From CAVVSD01 sp963757125 (GTDB taxonomy: Bacteria > Actinomycetota > Thermoleophilia > Solirubrobacterales > Solirubrobacteraceae): a DNA stretch of 64,000 bases. A program made the position numbers and the translations under genes. The stretch lies in NCBI GenBank assembly GCA_963757125.1, contig CAVWQP010000009.1, positions 1,364,001 to 1,428,000 on the forward strand. The letters run 5' to 3'. Numbering within the stretch: the stretch's first letter is position 1; each line of letters begins with the position of its first letter. A model generated the notes under the pieces. It was not told the DNA's origin, ran no database searches, and saw only the letters and a list, made by a program, of their open reading frames with translations. Positions 49,552 to 57,941 of this stretch are shown here, piece after piece.

Positions 49552-50211
49552 GTGGCGACACCCGCGGTCCTCCCGGAGACCGCGGCCGTGTACTGGCGGC
49601 CGCGCGTCGACGATGCGCGCCTGCGCCGCATCGGGCGGCTGTGGACGCTCACGACGGTCGCGCACGTCCTCCCGTTCGTCCTGGCGGGCGCGGTCCTCAT
49701 CTGGCTCGAGCCGCTGGCGGCGCCGGTCGCGCTCGTGTGCCTCGCGCACGCCTGGGTCATCCCCGAGCTCTACGCGTCGCGCGGCGCGAATGTCATGCGC
49801 CCCGCCCGGCGGGGCGACGCCAGGGCCGAGAGCACCGCCCTCGGCCTCCTCGGCGACCTCGTCGGGCACGCCGAGCGCGACCTGCACGCCCGGACGGGCG
49901 TGGTGGTCGAGCCCGGGCGCCTGGGGACGTGGGTCGTCGGCGAGTCGGGCGCGCTGCTCGTGCGGTCGGGCGGGCGCCGCGTGGACTGCTGGTGCATCGG
50001 CGTCCCGGACCGCGATCTGCCCTCCGCCGACCGCATCGCCCACCTGCTCCTCGCGCTGCGCACGGACGAGCAGGGCTTCGCCACGGTGGCCAACATGGCG
50101 TTCTCCGGCGCCCGCGGCCGGGTGCGGCGCCGGCTCACCGGCCAGATGCGGCCCGCGCTCGACGTGGCCTGCGGGCGAGACCGGACGAACGGTCCAGGCC
50201 CGTCCTCGTGA
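49552..50211 (+). CDS. Membrane-anchored hypothetical protein
   Basis: A 219-residue protein not recognised. Two adjacent hydrophobic helices (~35-80, TTVAHVLPFVLAGAVLIWL and PVALVCLAHAWVIPELY) are followed by a cytosolic alpha/beta domain (LGLLGDLVGHAERDLHAR, LGTWVVGESGALLVRSGGRRVDCWCIG) and a basic C-terminus. GTG 49552, preceded by GCGAGG, lies 10 bases after the previous stop, so the two are probably co-transcribed. Confidence 0.72.
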   Translation: MATPAVLPETAAVYWRPRVDDARLRRIGRLWTLTTVAHVLPFVLAGAVLIWLEPLAAPVALVCLAHAWVIPELYASRGANVMRPARRGDARAESTALGLLGDLVGHAERDLHARTGVVVEPGRLGTWVVGESGALLVRSGGRRVDCWCIGVPDRDLPSADRIAHLLLALRTDEQGFATVANMAFSGARGRVRRRLTGQMRPALDVACGRDRTNGPGPSS

Positions 50212-50214
50212 CCT

Positions 50215-50245
50215 GTGCCACCCGGGCCATACCTCCGGGTGGTGC
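50215..50245 (+). terminator. Hairpin after membrane hypothetical gene
   Basis: CCACCCGG (50218-50225), 9-base loop, CCGGGTGG (50235-50242), extended to 11 pairs with two wobbles. It starts 4 bases after the stop and has no T-run. Confidence 0.5.
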
Positions 50246-50266
50246 GGATCGACACACTTCCGTGCC

Positions 50267-50455
50267 ATGACCGCCTCCTCACGTTCTCGACTCGTGCTCC
50301 TCCAGGCGGCGACGCGACCGGCCGCCTCGCCCAACGCCGGCCCGCACGCGGCGAAGATCCGCCGCTACCGCCTCGCGCGCGCCCACCTGCAGGCGCAGCG
50401 CACGCAGCAGCTCGCGGTGGCCACCGAGGCCATGCGCCAGCGCCTGCACGCCTAG
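50267..50455 (+). CDS. Possible small basic protein (62 aa)
   Basis: Open frame with ATG 50267, encoding a basic helical peptide (AKIRRYRLARAHLQAQRTQQLAVATEAMRQRLHA). No ribosome site or -10 hexamer at the right distance and no recognised family, so the call is tentative. Confidence 0.4.
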   Translation: MTASSRSRLVLLQAATRPAASPNAGPHAAKIRRYRLARAHLQAQRTQQLAVATEAMRQRLHA

Positions 50456-50465
50456 TCGCCCGCGA

Positions 50466-50471
50466 TATCCT
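50466..50471 (+). promoter_or_regulatory. -10-like TATCCT before 59-residue membrane ORF
   Basis: TATCCT ends 6 bases before ATG 50478; no Shine-Dalgarno. Confidence 0.5.
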
Positions 50472-50477
50472 GGGGGT

Positions 50478-50657
50478 ATGCAGGCAGAGAAGTCCGGCCC
50501 CTCGCTCCTCGTCAAGGCCCTCGCGGTCGTCGTCCTCGCCATCGCGGCGTGGCTCCTCCTCAAGTTCGCGATCGGCTTCGTCGCCTGGCTGGCGACGGTC
50601 GTCGTCGTGATCGTCGCGGCCATCGCCGTCATCTGGGCGCTCCGCGTCCTGTTGTGA
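50478..50657 (+). CDS. Small two-helix membrane protein (59 aa)
   Basis: MQAEKSGPSLLVKALAVVV starts a peptide that is almost entirely hydrophobic: helix 1 about 10-28, helix 2 about 33-56 (WLATVVVVIVAAIAVIWAL). No family recognised. The TATCCT spacing supports its start. It ends 8 bases before the next ATG, so it forms an operon with the zinc-ribbon membrane protein. Confidence 0.65.
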   Translation: MQAEKSGPSLLVKALAVVVLAIAAWLLLKFAIGFVAWLATVVVVIVAAIAVIWALRVLL

Positions 50658-50665
50658 GGTAGCCG

Positions 50666-50965
50666 ATGGTCGGCGGGGAGTACCTCGTCATCGCGTTCTT
50701 CTTCGGGCTGGCCGGGGGTGTCGTCGGCAAGCTGAAGGGCAGCTCGTTCTGGCTGTGGTTCGCGGTCTCGGCGATCGTGCCGGTCCTCGGTCTCGTCGCG
50801 GCCGTCCTGTACCGCGTGGAGAGCGACGAGCTGCGCAAGCAGTGCCCGCGCTGCGGGAAGATGGTCAAGCTCTACGACGCCATGTGCATGCGGTGCGGGA
50901 CCGAGCTGGACTTCCCCGAGGTGGCCATCGAGCCGGAGTCCGTCGCGCGCGCGAACACCGCGTAG
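50666..50965 (+). CDS. Membrane protein with C-terminal zinc ribbon
   Basis: A 99-residue protein: two membrane helices (~6-22, ~27-48), then a cytosolic zinc ribbon with CPRCGK and CMRCGT (four cysteines) and an acidic tail. The family is common in bacteria but uncharacterised. GAGG precedes ATG 50666 by 6 bases. The last base of its stop region coincides with the ilvB promoter hexamer. Confidence 0.75.
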   Translation: MVGGEYLVIAFFFGLAGGVVGKLKGSSFWLWFAVSAIVPVLGLVAAVLYRVESDELRKQCPRCGKMVKLYDAMCMRCGTELDFPEVAIEPESVARANTA

Positions 50966-50970
50966 CTATC
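50965..50970 (+). promoter_or_regulatory. -10-like TATCCT before ilvB
   Basis: TATCCT is followed by a leader of about 30 bases with AAGGAGG (50991-50997) before ATG 51006. The leader is too short for an attenuator or leader peptide. Confidence 0.5.
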
Positions 50971-51005
50971 CTCGCTGGGTCCCCGGAGCAGGAAGGAGGT
51001 CGCGC

Positions 51006-52682
51006 ATGCGTGCGGTCGATGCCGTCATGGAGTGCCTGAAGGCAGAAGGTGTCGACGTCGTATTCGGGTATCCCGGCGGCGCGAACCTCCCGACGTACGA
51101 CGCGTTCGTCGACGCGGGAATCCGGCATGTCCTCGTGCGCCACGAGGCGGGCGGCGGCCACGCCGCGGAGGGCTACGCGAAGGCGACCGGCAAGGTCGGC
51201 GTCGCGTTCGGGACCAGCGGCCCCGGCGCGACGAACCTCATCACGCCCATCACGGACGCGATGATGGACTCCGTCCCCACCGTCTTCATCACGGGCCAGG
51301 TCCGCACCGAGCTGCTCGGGACGGACGGCTTCCAGGAGGCGGACATGATGGGCATCACGATGCCGATCGTGAAGCACTCCTTCATGCTCCGGCACCCGCT
51401 CGAGCTGCCGCGCATGATCCACGAGGCGTTCCACGTCGCGCGCTCCGGCCGGCCCGGCCCAGTCGTCGTCGACATCCCGCAGGACCTCTCGCGGGCGGAC
51501 ATCGACTACCAGCCGGTCACCGACGTGCACCTGCCCGGCTACCAGCCCACCATCGAGGGCAACACGAAGCAGATCCGCCAGGCCGCGAAGGCCCTCGCGG
51601 CCGCGCGCCGGCCCGTGATCTACGCGGGCGGCGGGATCGTCAGCGCGAACGCCTCGAGCCAGCTCACGCAGCTCGTCCGCGAGGGCGGCTTCCCGATCAC
51701 CTGCACGCTCATGGGCCTCGGCGCGTTCCCCGCGCCCGACCCGCAGTGGCTCGGCATGCTCGGGATGCACGGGACGCGGTCGGCCAACTACGCGATGGAC
51801 GAGGCCGACCTCATCGTCGCCGTGGGCGCCCGCTTCGACGACCGGATCACCGGCAAGCTGTCGGAGTTCGCGCCCCGGGCGAAGTTCATCCACATCGACG
51901 TGGACCCGGCGGAGATCTCCAAGAACATCCCCGCCCACATCCCGATCGTGGGCGACGCGCGCAACGTGCTCGAGAAGCTCATCGTCGAGTACCGCGCGAC
52001 GGAGGCCGACCGCGGCCGCCTCGAGGAGTGGTGGGACCGCATCCGCGGCTGGCAGGCCAAGCACCCGCTCGGCTACGCGGACTCCGCCGACTCCGAGATC
52101 AAGCCCCAGTACGCGGTGCAGGCGCTCTACGAGGCGACGGGCGGCGACGCCATCGTCGCGTCGGACGTCGGCCAGCACCAGATGTGGACGGCGCAGTACT
52201 TCCACTTCGACAAGCCGCGCCGCTGGATCAACTCCGGCGGGCTGGGGACGATGGGCTTCGGCCTCCCCGCTGCGATGGGCGCGAAGGTCGGCTGTCCCGA
52301 CGACACCGTCATCTGCATCTCCGGCGACGGCTCGATCCAGATGAACGCGCAGGAGCTCGCGACCTGCGCGGAGAACGGGATCGACGTGAAGGTCTTCATC
52401 CTCAACAACGGCTACCTCGGCATGGTCCGCCAGTGGCAGGAGCTGTTCTGGGACGGCCGCTACTCGCAGGTCGACATGGGCAGCTTCCCCGACTTCGTCA
52501 AGCTCGCCGACGCCTACGGGTGCACCGGCGTGCGGCTGACGGACAAGACGACGCTCGTGCAGGACGTGCGCGAGGCGATCGAGACGCCGGGGCCGGTCGT
52601 CGTCGACGTCCGCGTCACCCGCGAGGAGAACACGTACCCGATGATCGCGCCCGGTGCCGCCGCGCGCGACATGGTGGGCTGA
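51006..52682 (+). CDS. ilvB: Acetolactate synthase large subunit
   Basis: A 558-residue ThDP enzyme for the first common step of branched-chain amino acid synthesis. The ThDP glutamate is in LVRHEAGGGHAAEGYA. FGTSGPGATNLITPI and DSVPTVFITGQV follow. The cofactor motif GDGSIQMNAQELATCAENGIDVKVFILNN carries the Mg-binding GDG ... NN, and GYLGMVRQWQELFWDGRYSQ is biosynthetic-AHAS specific. Strong ribosome site. ilvN follows after 5 bases. Confidence 0.96.
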   Translation: MRAVDAVMECLKAEGVDVVFGYPGGANLPTYDAFVDAGIRHVLVRHEAGGGHAAEGYAKATGKVGVAFGTSGPGATNLITPITDAMMDSVPTVFITGQVRTELLGTDGFQEADMMGITMPIVKHSFMLRHPLELPRMIHEAFHVARSGRPGPVVVDIPQDLSRADIDYQPVTDVHLPGYQPTIEGNTKQIRQAAKALAAARRPVIYAGGGIVSANASSQLTQLVREGGFPITCTLMGLGAFPAPDPQWLGMLGMHGTRSANYAMDEADLIVAVGARFDDRITGKLSEFAPRAKFIHIDVDPAEISKNIPAHIPIVGDARNVLEKLIVEYRATEADRGRLEEWWDRIRGWQAKHPLGYADSADSEIKPQYAVQALYEATGGDAIVASDVGQHQMWTAQYFHFDKPRRWINSGGLGTMGFGLPAAMGAKVGCPDDTVICISGDGSIQMNAQELATCAENGIDVKVFILNNGYLGMVRQWQELFWDGRYSQVDMGSFPDFVKLADAYGCTGVRLTDKTTLVQDVREAIETPGPVVVDVRVTREENTYPMIAPGAAARDMVG

Positions 52683-52687
52683 TCGTC

Positions 52688-53245
52688 GTGGGCGAGCCAG
52701 GCACGAAGGAAGTCCTGTCGCTGTCGCAGCTGGAGGCTGCCGGCAGCCTGCGGACGGGGCGCAAGCACGTCCTGTCGATCGTCGTGGAGAACAAGCCAGG
52801 CGTGCTCACGCGCATCGCCGGCCTCTTCGCCCGGCGCGGCTTCAACATCGACACGCTCACCGTCGGCCCGACCGACGACGAGCACACGTCGCGGATCACC
52901 CTGACGGTCGACGGTGCGAGCAACCCGATCGACCAGGTGACCAAGCAGCTGCACAAGCTGGTCAACGTCCTGAAGATCCGCGACCTCGAGCCCGCGGACA
53001 CGGTCACGCGCGAGCTCGCGCTGTTCAAGGTCGCCGCGGACGGCGGCCAGCGCGGCGAGCTCATGCAGATCTGCGAGATCTTCCGCGCGAAGGTCGTGGA
53101 CGTCACCCGCCGGTCGGTGACCGTCGAGGTCACCGGGACGACGGACAAGGTCGGGGCGTTCGAGCAGATGGTCCGCCCGTTCGGGCTCATCGAGATGATG
53201 CGCACGGGCGAGATCGCGATCGCGCGGGGGCGGGGCGAGACCTGA
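52688..53245 (+). CDS. ilvN: Acetolactate synthase small subunit
   Basis: A 185-residue regulatory subunit giving valine sensitivity. N-terminal ACT domain (HVLSIVVENKPGVLTRIAGLFARRGFNIDTLTVG), second ALS_ss_C domain (RELALFKVAA, CEIFRAKVVDVTRRSVTVEVTG, VRPFGLIEMMRTGEIAIARG). About 25 extra N-terminal residues precede the ACT domain, so GTG 52688 is not certain. Same operon as ilvB. Confidence 0.93.
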   Translation: MGEPGTKEVLSLSQLEAAGSLRTGRKHVLSIVVENKPGVLTRIAGLFARRGFNIDTLTVGPTDDEHTSRITLTVDGASNPIDQVTKQLHKLVNVLKIRDLEPADTVTRELALFKVAADGGQRGELMQICEIFRAKVVDVTRRSVTVEVTGTTDKVGAFEQMVRPFGLIEMMRTGEIAIARGRGET

Positions 53246-54708
53246 CCCGCGCGGGCGCCGGCACCCTGCGGGAGCGGCCCGCCTCGCTCGAGCTCGACGA
53301 GGGCGGCCTCGCCCGCCTGCGCGAGCGGCTCACCGCGGCGGCCGACCGCGCGCGGACCACGGCCGAGGGCGTCCTCGCCGCGGTGACCGTGCCGCTCGGG
53401 CCCGGCGTCGATCCGTCGGCGGTGGTCGCACGCGGCCGGGCAGCGGCCGAGCCGTGGTTCTGCCTCGAGCAGCGCGACCGTGACGGCGCTGTGCTCGCCG
53501 GGCTCGGCTGCGCGACGGCGCTCGAGGAGCACGGCCCGGAGCGCTTCGCGCGCGTGTCGCGTCGCTGGAGCGCCCTCAGCGCGGCGGCGCAGTGCGACGC
53601 ACCCGATGCCGGCCCCGGCAGCGGCCTCGTCGCCGTCGGCGGCTTCGCGTTCGCGGACGGGGGCGGCGGCTCGCGCCACTGGCGCGGCTTCGCGCCCGCG
53701 TCGCTGCACGTCCCCGAGATCGCTCTCGCTCGCCGCGGTGGCGAGCTGCGCCTCACCGTGGCCGCGCTCGTCCGCGCCGGCGACGACGCGGACGCCGTCC
53801 TGGAACGGCTGCAGGCCCGCCTGGCGACGCTCGACGCCGCCGCGGAGCTCCCGCTCTGGGATCCGGACCCGGTCGGCACGTTCGCGGTCGAGAGCGCGAT
53901 GCCGCCCGAGCACTACGAGGGCGCCGTCGCGCGCGGCGTCGAGCGCATCCGGGCGGGTGCGCTGGACAAGGTCGTGCTCGCCCGCGAGGTGCAGGTGCAC
54001 GCGCCGAGCGACCACGACCCCGCCGCGATCCTCGGCATCCTGCGCGAGGGCTTCCCGTCCTGCTTCGTCTTCTGCGTCGGTCGTGGCGACAGCGCGTTCG
54101 TCGCCGCGAGCCCCGAGCTGCTGATCCGCCGCGAGGGGATGCGGGCCACGACGCTCGCGCTGGCCGGCTCGGCGGCGCGCAGCGCCGACCCGGCCGTCGA
54201 CGCGCACCTCGGCGAGCGGCTGCTGCGGTCGGGCAAGGACCGCGAGGAGCACGCGATCGTCGTCCGGCGCCTCGCCCGCGCCCTGCGCGAGCACGCGCTG
54301 TGGGTGGCCGAGAGCCCGGAGCCCGTGGTCGTGAAGGTGGCCAACATCCAGCACCTCGCGACGCCGATCCGCGCGCAGCTCTCCCAGCCGGTCCCCGCCG
54401 TGCGGCTGGCGGGGCTGCTGCACCCCACGCCGGCGGTCGGCGGCGAGCCGTGGTCCGAGGCGTCGCCGCTCATCCCCGAGCTCGAGGGACTGGATCGCGG
54501 CTGGTACGCGGGCCCGGTGGGGTGGACCGACACGAACGAGGACGGCGAGTTCTGCGTCGCGCTGCGCAGCGCCCTGCTGTCCGGGCCCGTCGCCCGGCTC
54601 TACGCGGGCGTCGGGGTCGTGCGCGACTCCCATCCGCCCGCCGAGCTCGCGGAGACCGAGGTCAAGCTCCGCGCGCTGCTGCCGGTCCTCGGCGCCGAGC
54701 GGACCTAG
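53242..54708 (+). CDS. menF: Isochorismate synthase, probable CTG start
   Basis: A chorismate-binding enzyme entering menaquinone synthesis (488 aa from CTG 53242). C-terminal domain motifs: GALDKVVLAREVQV, FPSCFVFCVGRGDSAFVAASPELL, LAGSAARS, SGKDREEHAIVV, HLATPIRAQL, LHPTPAVGG and GPVGWTDTNEDGEF, the isochorismate-synthase type. There is no ATG, GTG or TTG in frame between the ilvN overlap and GTG 53383. Starting there would cut off a conserved N-terminal segment. CTG 53242 overlaps the ilvN stop (CTGA), so it is the best start. menD and menH lie 5-8 kb away. Confidence 0.9.
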   Translation: MTRAGAGTLRERPASLELDEGGLARLRERLTAAADRARTTAEGVLAAVTVPLGPGVDPSAVVARGRAAAEPWFCLEQRDRDGAVLAGLGCATALEEHGPERFARVSRRWSALSAAAQCDAPDAGPGSGLVAVGGFAFADGGGGSRHWRGFAPASLHVPEIALARRGGELRLTVAALVRAGDDADAVLERLQARLATLDAAAELPLWDPDPVGTFAVESAMPPEHYEGAVARGVERIRAGALDKVVLAREVQVHAPSDHDPAAILGILREGFPSCFVFCVGRGDSAFVAASPELLIRREGMRATTLALAGSAARSADPAVDAHLGERLLRSGKDREEHAIVVRRLARALREHALWVAESPEPVVVKVANIQHLATPIRAQLSQPVPAVRLAGLLHPTPAVGGEPWSEASPLIPELEGLDRGWYAGPVGWTDTNEDGEFCVALRSALLSGPVARLYAGVGVVRDSHPPAELAETEVKLRALLPVLGAERT

Positions 54709-55199
54709 GCCACCGCGGCGAACGCGTCCGCGCGGAGCTCCTCGCCCTCGGGCACGACGTGGCGCTGCAGCACGCCGCCGGGCCCTGGGACGTAGGCGCC
54801 CATGATGCGTGGGACCGGCGAGTACGCGTGGATCGTGACCGCCGGAGCGGTGCCCGTGTGCAGGACGCGATGGATGTCCGCGACGCCGAAGTCGAACACG
54901 CCGCCGGCCTCCACCGTGCGGGCCGCCGGCACGTGCGCCCAGCGGATGCGCTCCTCGCGCACGGCACCCTCGACGACCGCGACCGCCCCGCTGCACCCGT
55001 CGTGGTCGTGGAAGCCGGTGTCGTGCCCGGGCATCCAGCAGATGAGCCACGCGATGGTGTGGTCCGTCTCCAGCAGCGGGTGGAACGTGCGCTGCGCGGG
55101 GTCGTGGCGGACGCAGTCCTGCCACAGCGACGTGCTCGCCGCGAGGTCCGTCGCCAGATCGCGCAGCTCGTGGACGTCCAGGGGTCGGTCGTGCGTCAT
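54705..55199 (-). CDS. Cysteine dioxygenase type I family cupin
   Basis: A 164-residue cupin of the cysteine dioxygenase family (cysteine to cysteine sulfinate). Iron ligands: two His in TGFHDHDGCSGAVAVVEG, third His in DIHRVLHTGTAPAVTIHAYS. The Tyr of the Cys-Tyr cross-link is probably in the HAYSPV segment. ATG 55199 overlaps the upstream stop (ATGA), so it is in one operon with the amidohydrolase. Its stop overlaps the menF stop by 4 bases in convergence. Other thiol dioxygenase activity is possible. Confidence 0.86.
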   Translation of the reverse strand: MTHDRPLDVHELRDLATDLAASTSLWQDCVRHDPAQRTFHPLLETDHTIAWLICWMPGHDTGFHDHDGCSGAVAVVEGAVREERIRWAHVPAARTVEAGGVFDFGVADIHRVLHTGTAPAVTIHAYSPVPRIMGAYVPGPGGVLQRHVVPEGEELRADAFAAVA

Positions 55200-56062
55200 G
55201 CGGCCTCCTTGCGAGCACCGGTCAGCATGCGGGCGGCGTTGACCGTCGCCTCCCGCTCGGTCGAGGGTGGCGGCTCCGCGTAGGGACGATCGGAGCCGTG
55301 GACGAGGGCGTCGGGGCCGACCGCGGCGCGCATGGCGGCCAGGGCGGTGGGCCCGTAGGACGAGGTGTCGTAGAAGACGAGCGGGTCGTGGGCGGCGTCG
55401 GCCGGGCCGCCGCGCGCGGCGAGGCGCTCGGCGTGCAGCGGGGCGAGCCCGGCGAGCGCGGCGAACAGGACGCGCAGCCGCGGGTGCGCCGCGCGGCCCA
55501 CGGCGATCCACGCATGCCATGCGGCGTGCAGGCTCGCGACGTAGCCCGTGAGCGCGGGCCACCACGCGGGGGCGTCGGCCGTGGTCCGGGCGACCGGGTG
55601 CACGAAGAGCGGCAGGTCGAGGCGCTCCAGCGTCTCCAGGACCGGGCCGAGCTCGTCGACGGCCGCCGGGGTGCTCAGCGCGTCGGCCGGGAGGCACAGG
55701 CCGACGTGGCCGGGCGTCCCCAGCGCCTCGATGTCGGCGGCCCAGGAGCCGAACGCGTCCGGGAGCGCACGAACGCCCTCGTCGTATGCGTCGGCGAGCA
55801 GCCGGGCGTCGTCGGGCGGGAGGGACGCGAGGCCCAGCGCGGTCGACGGCGCGACGAGGGCACGCTCGACGCCGTCCGCGTGGACGAGCGCCGAACGCGC
55901 CTCCGCGTCATCCGGCGCGGCGGGGAGGAGAGAAGGGGCCTCGCCGGAGACCTCGAGCCACCAGCCGCCGTCACTGCGCAGGACACGGGGCGCGCTCGTC
56001 CGCCGCGCGAGGGCGGCGACGAGCGGCTCGGTCCAGACGTGCTGATGGGCGTCGATGCGCAT
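55196..56062 (-). CDS. Amidohydrolase family protein
   Basis: A 288-residue metal-dependent TIM-barrel hydrolase or decarboxylase (amidohydrolase 2 type). N-terminal metal motif RIDAHQHVW, His in LPLFVHPVAR, and the C-terminal Asp in ALVHGSDRPYAEPP. Typical reactions in this group are lactone hydrolysis or decarboxylation, and the substrate is not known. Operon with the cysteine dioxygenase-like cupin. Starts 11 bases from the stop of the flavin monooxygenase gene. Confidence 0.84.
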   Translation of the reverse strand: MRIDAHQHVWTEPLVAALARRTSAPRVLRSDGGWWLEVSGEAPSLLPAAPDDAEARSALVHADGVERALVAPSTALGLASLPPDDARLLADAYDEGVRALPDAFGSWAADIEALGTPGHVGLCLPADALSTPAAVDELGPVLETLERLDLPLFVHPVARTTADAPAWWPALTGYVASLHAAWHAWIAVGRAAHPRLRVLFAALAGLAPLHAERLAARGGPADAAHDPLVFYDTSSYGPTALAAMRAAVGPDALVHGSDRPYAEPPPSTEREATVNAARMLTGARKEAA

Positions 56063-56070
56063 CCATCAGC

Positions 56071-56076
56071 AAACTA
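56071..56076 (-). promoter_or_regulatory. -10-like TAGTTT before amidohydrolase
   Basis: On the minus strand TAGTTT ends 8 bases before ATG 56062; its TAG is the stop codon of the upstream flavin monooxygenase. Confidence 0.5.
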
Positions 56077-57333
56077 CACAAAGTTGATAGGGAATGTCCT
56101 GTTTCTTTCGTCGAGGTGCCCGATGAGGTCCTCGACGATGTCCGTGGCGTCGTCCTCGGCGCCGTGGATGAAGCTCGACTTCCGGCGGCGCAGGAAGTTG
56201 AGCCCGATGCGGTAGAGGCCCGGCGCGTCGCGCACGATCCCGCCGTCGTGTCGCAGCTCGCCCTTGCGGTCGAGCACCGGCACCTCCAGCCATCCGTAGT
56301 CGCTGCGGAACCCGGTGGCCCAGAGCACGGTCTCGTAGCCGCCGGCCACGAGATCGACGTCGAGCCGCGGCGCGTCGGGGACGCGCGTCGGCTCGGGCCG
56401 GGCGATCGGGTCGTCGGCGAGACCGTCCGCCGCGGCGCGCGCGTCGATCGTGTCCAGCAGCCGGACCAGCTTGAGGTCGGCGAGGTTGCAGACGTTGCGC
56501 AGCGATCCGGAGAAGAGCGCGTGGCCGTCCCGCACCGCGGCGAGGCGCCCGACGAGCTCGGCCCCGCGCGCCGTGAGTGCGTTGAGGTCGAGGTCCGCGT
56601 GATCCGGCGTGCCGACGAGCTGGGGGGAGGGGACGTGGCGGGCGCGGACGAGGTCGTCGACCTGGTCGTAGCGCTCGTCGAGGCGCCCGATCCGGTCCAT
56701 CCACCACATGATGTCGCGGCCCCGGTACGTCCTCGGCATGCGCACGTGCTCGCCGACCGCGACGGTGACCTCGCGGCCGGAGCGCAGCAGCTCGTCGCCG
56801 ATCTGCAGGCCGGTGGCCGAGGCGCCGACGACCAGGACGCGGCCCGGGCGCAGCCCGTCGGGCCGCTTGTAGTCGAGCGTCGTGACCTGGTCGAGCTCAT
56901 CGGGCAGCGACGCTGCGACGGCGGGCACCTTGGGGCGGTTGAAGGCGCCGGTCGCCAGCACCACGGCCTGTGCCTCCCAGGTGCCGTCGGTCGTCGTCAC
57001 GACGTAGCCCGCGTCGCCCGGGGCGACGGAGGTCACCTCGGTCTGCGTCCGCACGGGCGCGTCGCCCACCTCGGCGTAGCGCTCGATGAACCCGATCAGC
57101 TCGTCGACGGCCATGTAGCCGTCCGGATCGTCCCCGTCGTACGTCAGACCCGGAAGCCGCGTCAGCCAGTTCGGGGTGAGCAGCCGGAGCGAGTCCCAGC
57201 GCTCGGTCCTCCAGGTGTTGGCGACCTCGCCCCGCTCGAGCACGACGTGCTCGACACCGCGGCCGGTGAGGACGTGGCTGACCGCGAGGCCGGCATGGCC
57301 GGCCCCGATGACGACGACAGGTACCTGCGTCAC
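56074..57333 (-). CDS. Flavin-containing monooxygenase (CzcO-like)
   Basis: A 419-residue FAD/NADPH enzyme. N-terminal FAD motif VVVIGAGHAGLAVSHVL, NWLTRLPG, the NADPH Rossmann fold VLVVGASATGLQIGDELL, and the ATGF signature in VLWATGFRSDYGWLEVPV. It belongs to the group annotated as putative flavoproteins involved in K+ transport or flavin monooxygenases; N-, S- or Baeyer-Villiger oxygenation is possible. GTG start 13 bases after the OsmC stop, so it is probably an operon with OsmC. Confidence 0.87.
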   Translation of the reverse strand: MTQVPVVVIGAGHAGLAVSHVLTGRGVEHVVLERGEVANTWRTERWDSLRLLTPNWLTRLPGLTYDGDDPDGYMAVDELIGFIERYAEVGDAPVRTQTEVTSVAPGDAGYVVTTTDGTWEAQAVVLATGAFNRPKVPAVAASLPDELDQVTTLDYKRPDGLRPGRVLVVGASATGLQIGDELLRSGREVTVAVGEHVRMPRTYRGRDIMWWMDRIGRLDERYDQVDDLVRARHVPSPQLVGTPDHADLDLNALTARGAELVGRLAAVRDGHALFSGSLRNVCNLADLKLVRLLDTIDARAAADGLADDPIARPEPTRVPDAPRLDVDLVAGGYETVLWATGFRSDYGWLEVPVLDRKGELRHDGGIVRDAPGLYRIGLNFLRRRKSSFIHGAEDDATDIVEDLIGHLDERNRTFPINFV

Positions 57334-57346
57334 CCTGTGCGCGCGA

Positions 57347-57907
57347 TCAGTTGACCGAGACGCTGACGTTCGACGGGTTCGTGACGACGTCGAAGACCGC
57401 GGAGCGCTTCTGCGACTGCGCCACGAGCGCCTCGATGTCCTCGGGGGAGGCGTCGGCGTCGATGTCGAAGTGGACGCGGATGTCGTTGAAGCCGTTGCGC
57501 ACCTCGGGATCGCCGCCGAGGATGCCGAGGATGTTCATGTCGCCCTCGATGCTGGCCTTCACCGACTTCAGCTGGATGTTGCGGTTCTGAGCGACGGCCG
57601 CAACGCCGGCGGTCAGGCAGGTCGTCAGCCCGACGAGGACGTACTCGACCGGGGTCGGGCCGTTGTCCTCGGACGCGAACACCTCGGGGTGGTCGGCGGT
57701 GTAGCTGAAGCTCGTCTTGTGGCTGTGGGTCTCGCCCAGCCCCGAGTAGTCGTCCACAGTGGTCTCGGTGCGGGTGCCGCGGACCCACTCGGTCGACGCG
57801 CGCCATGTGAACTCGGCCGCCTCGGGGGCGTCGGTCAGCGCGGTGCGTGCGCCCAGCAGATGCTCGACGTTGACGCCGTTGTCGGCCACTGGCTCGGTGG
57901 TGCTCAT
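57347..57907 (-). CDS. OsmC family peroxiredoxin-like protein
   Basis: A 186-residue OsmC/Ohr-fold protein. Substrate-loop Glu/Arg region, then PTPVEYVLVGLTTCLTAGVAAVA with the peroxidatic Cys. The segment where the second Cys normally lies reads VAQSQKRSAVFDVV, with Ser instead of Cys. It may therefore be a one-cysteine OsmC-like protein rather than an Ohr peroxidase. GAGGAG precedes ATG 57907. Its leader holds a 16-bp near-palindrome. Confidence 0.88.
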   Translation of the reverse strand: MSTTEPVADNGVNVEHLLGARTALTDAPEAAEFTWRASTEWVRGTRTETTVDDYSGLGETHSHKTSFSYTADHPEVFASEDNGPTPVEYVLVGLTTCLTAGVAAVAQNRNIQLKSVKASIEGDMNILGILGGDPEVRNGFNDIRVHFDIDADASPEDIEALVAQSQKRSAVFDVVTNPSNVSVSVN

Positions 57908-57941
57908 CCTGATCTCCTCGCTCTACGTTTCGTATCGAGCA

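Noticed and set aside
50966..51005. Attenuator or leader peptide controlling ilvBN
   Set aside because: From the likely promoter the leader is only about 30 bases, with no branched-chain codon run and no alternative hairpins.
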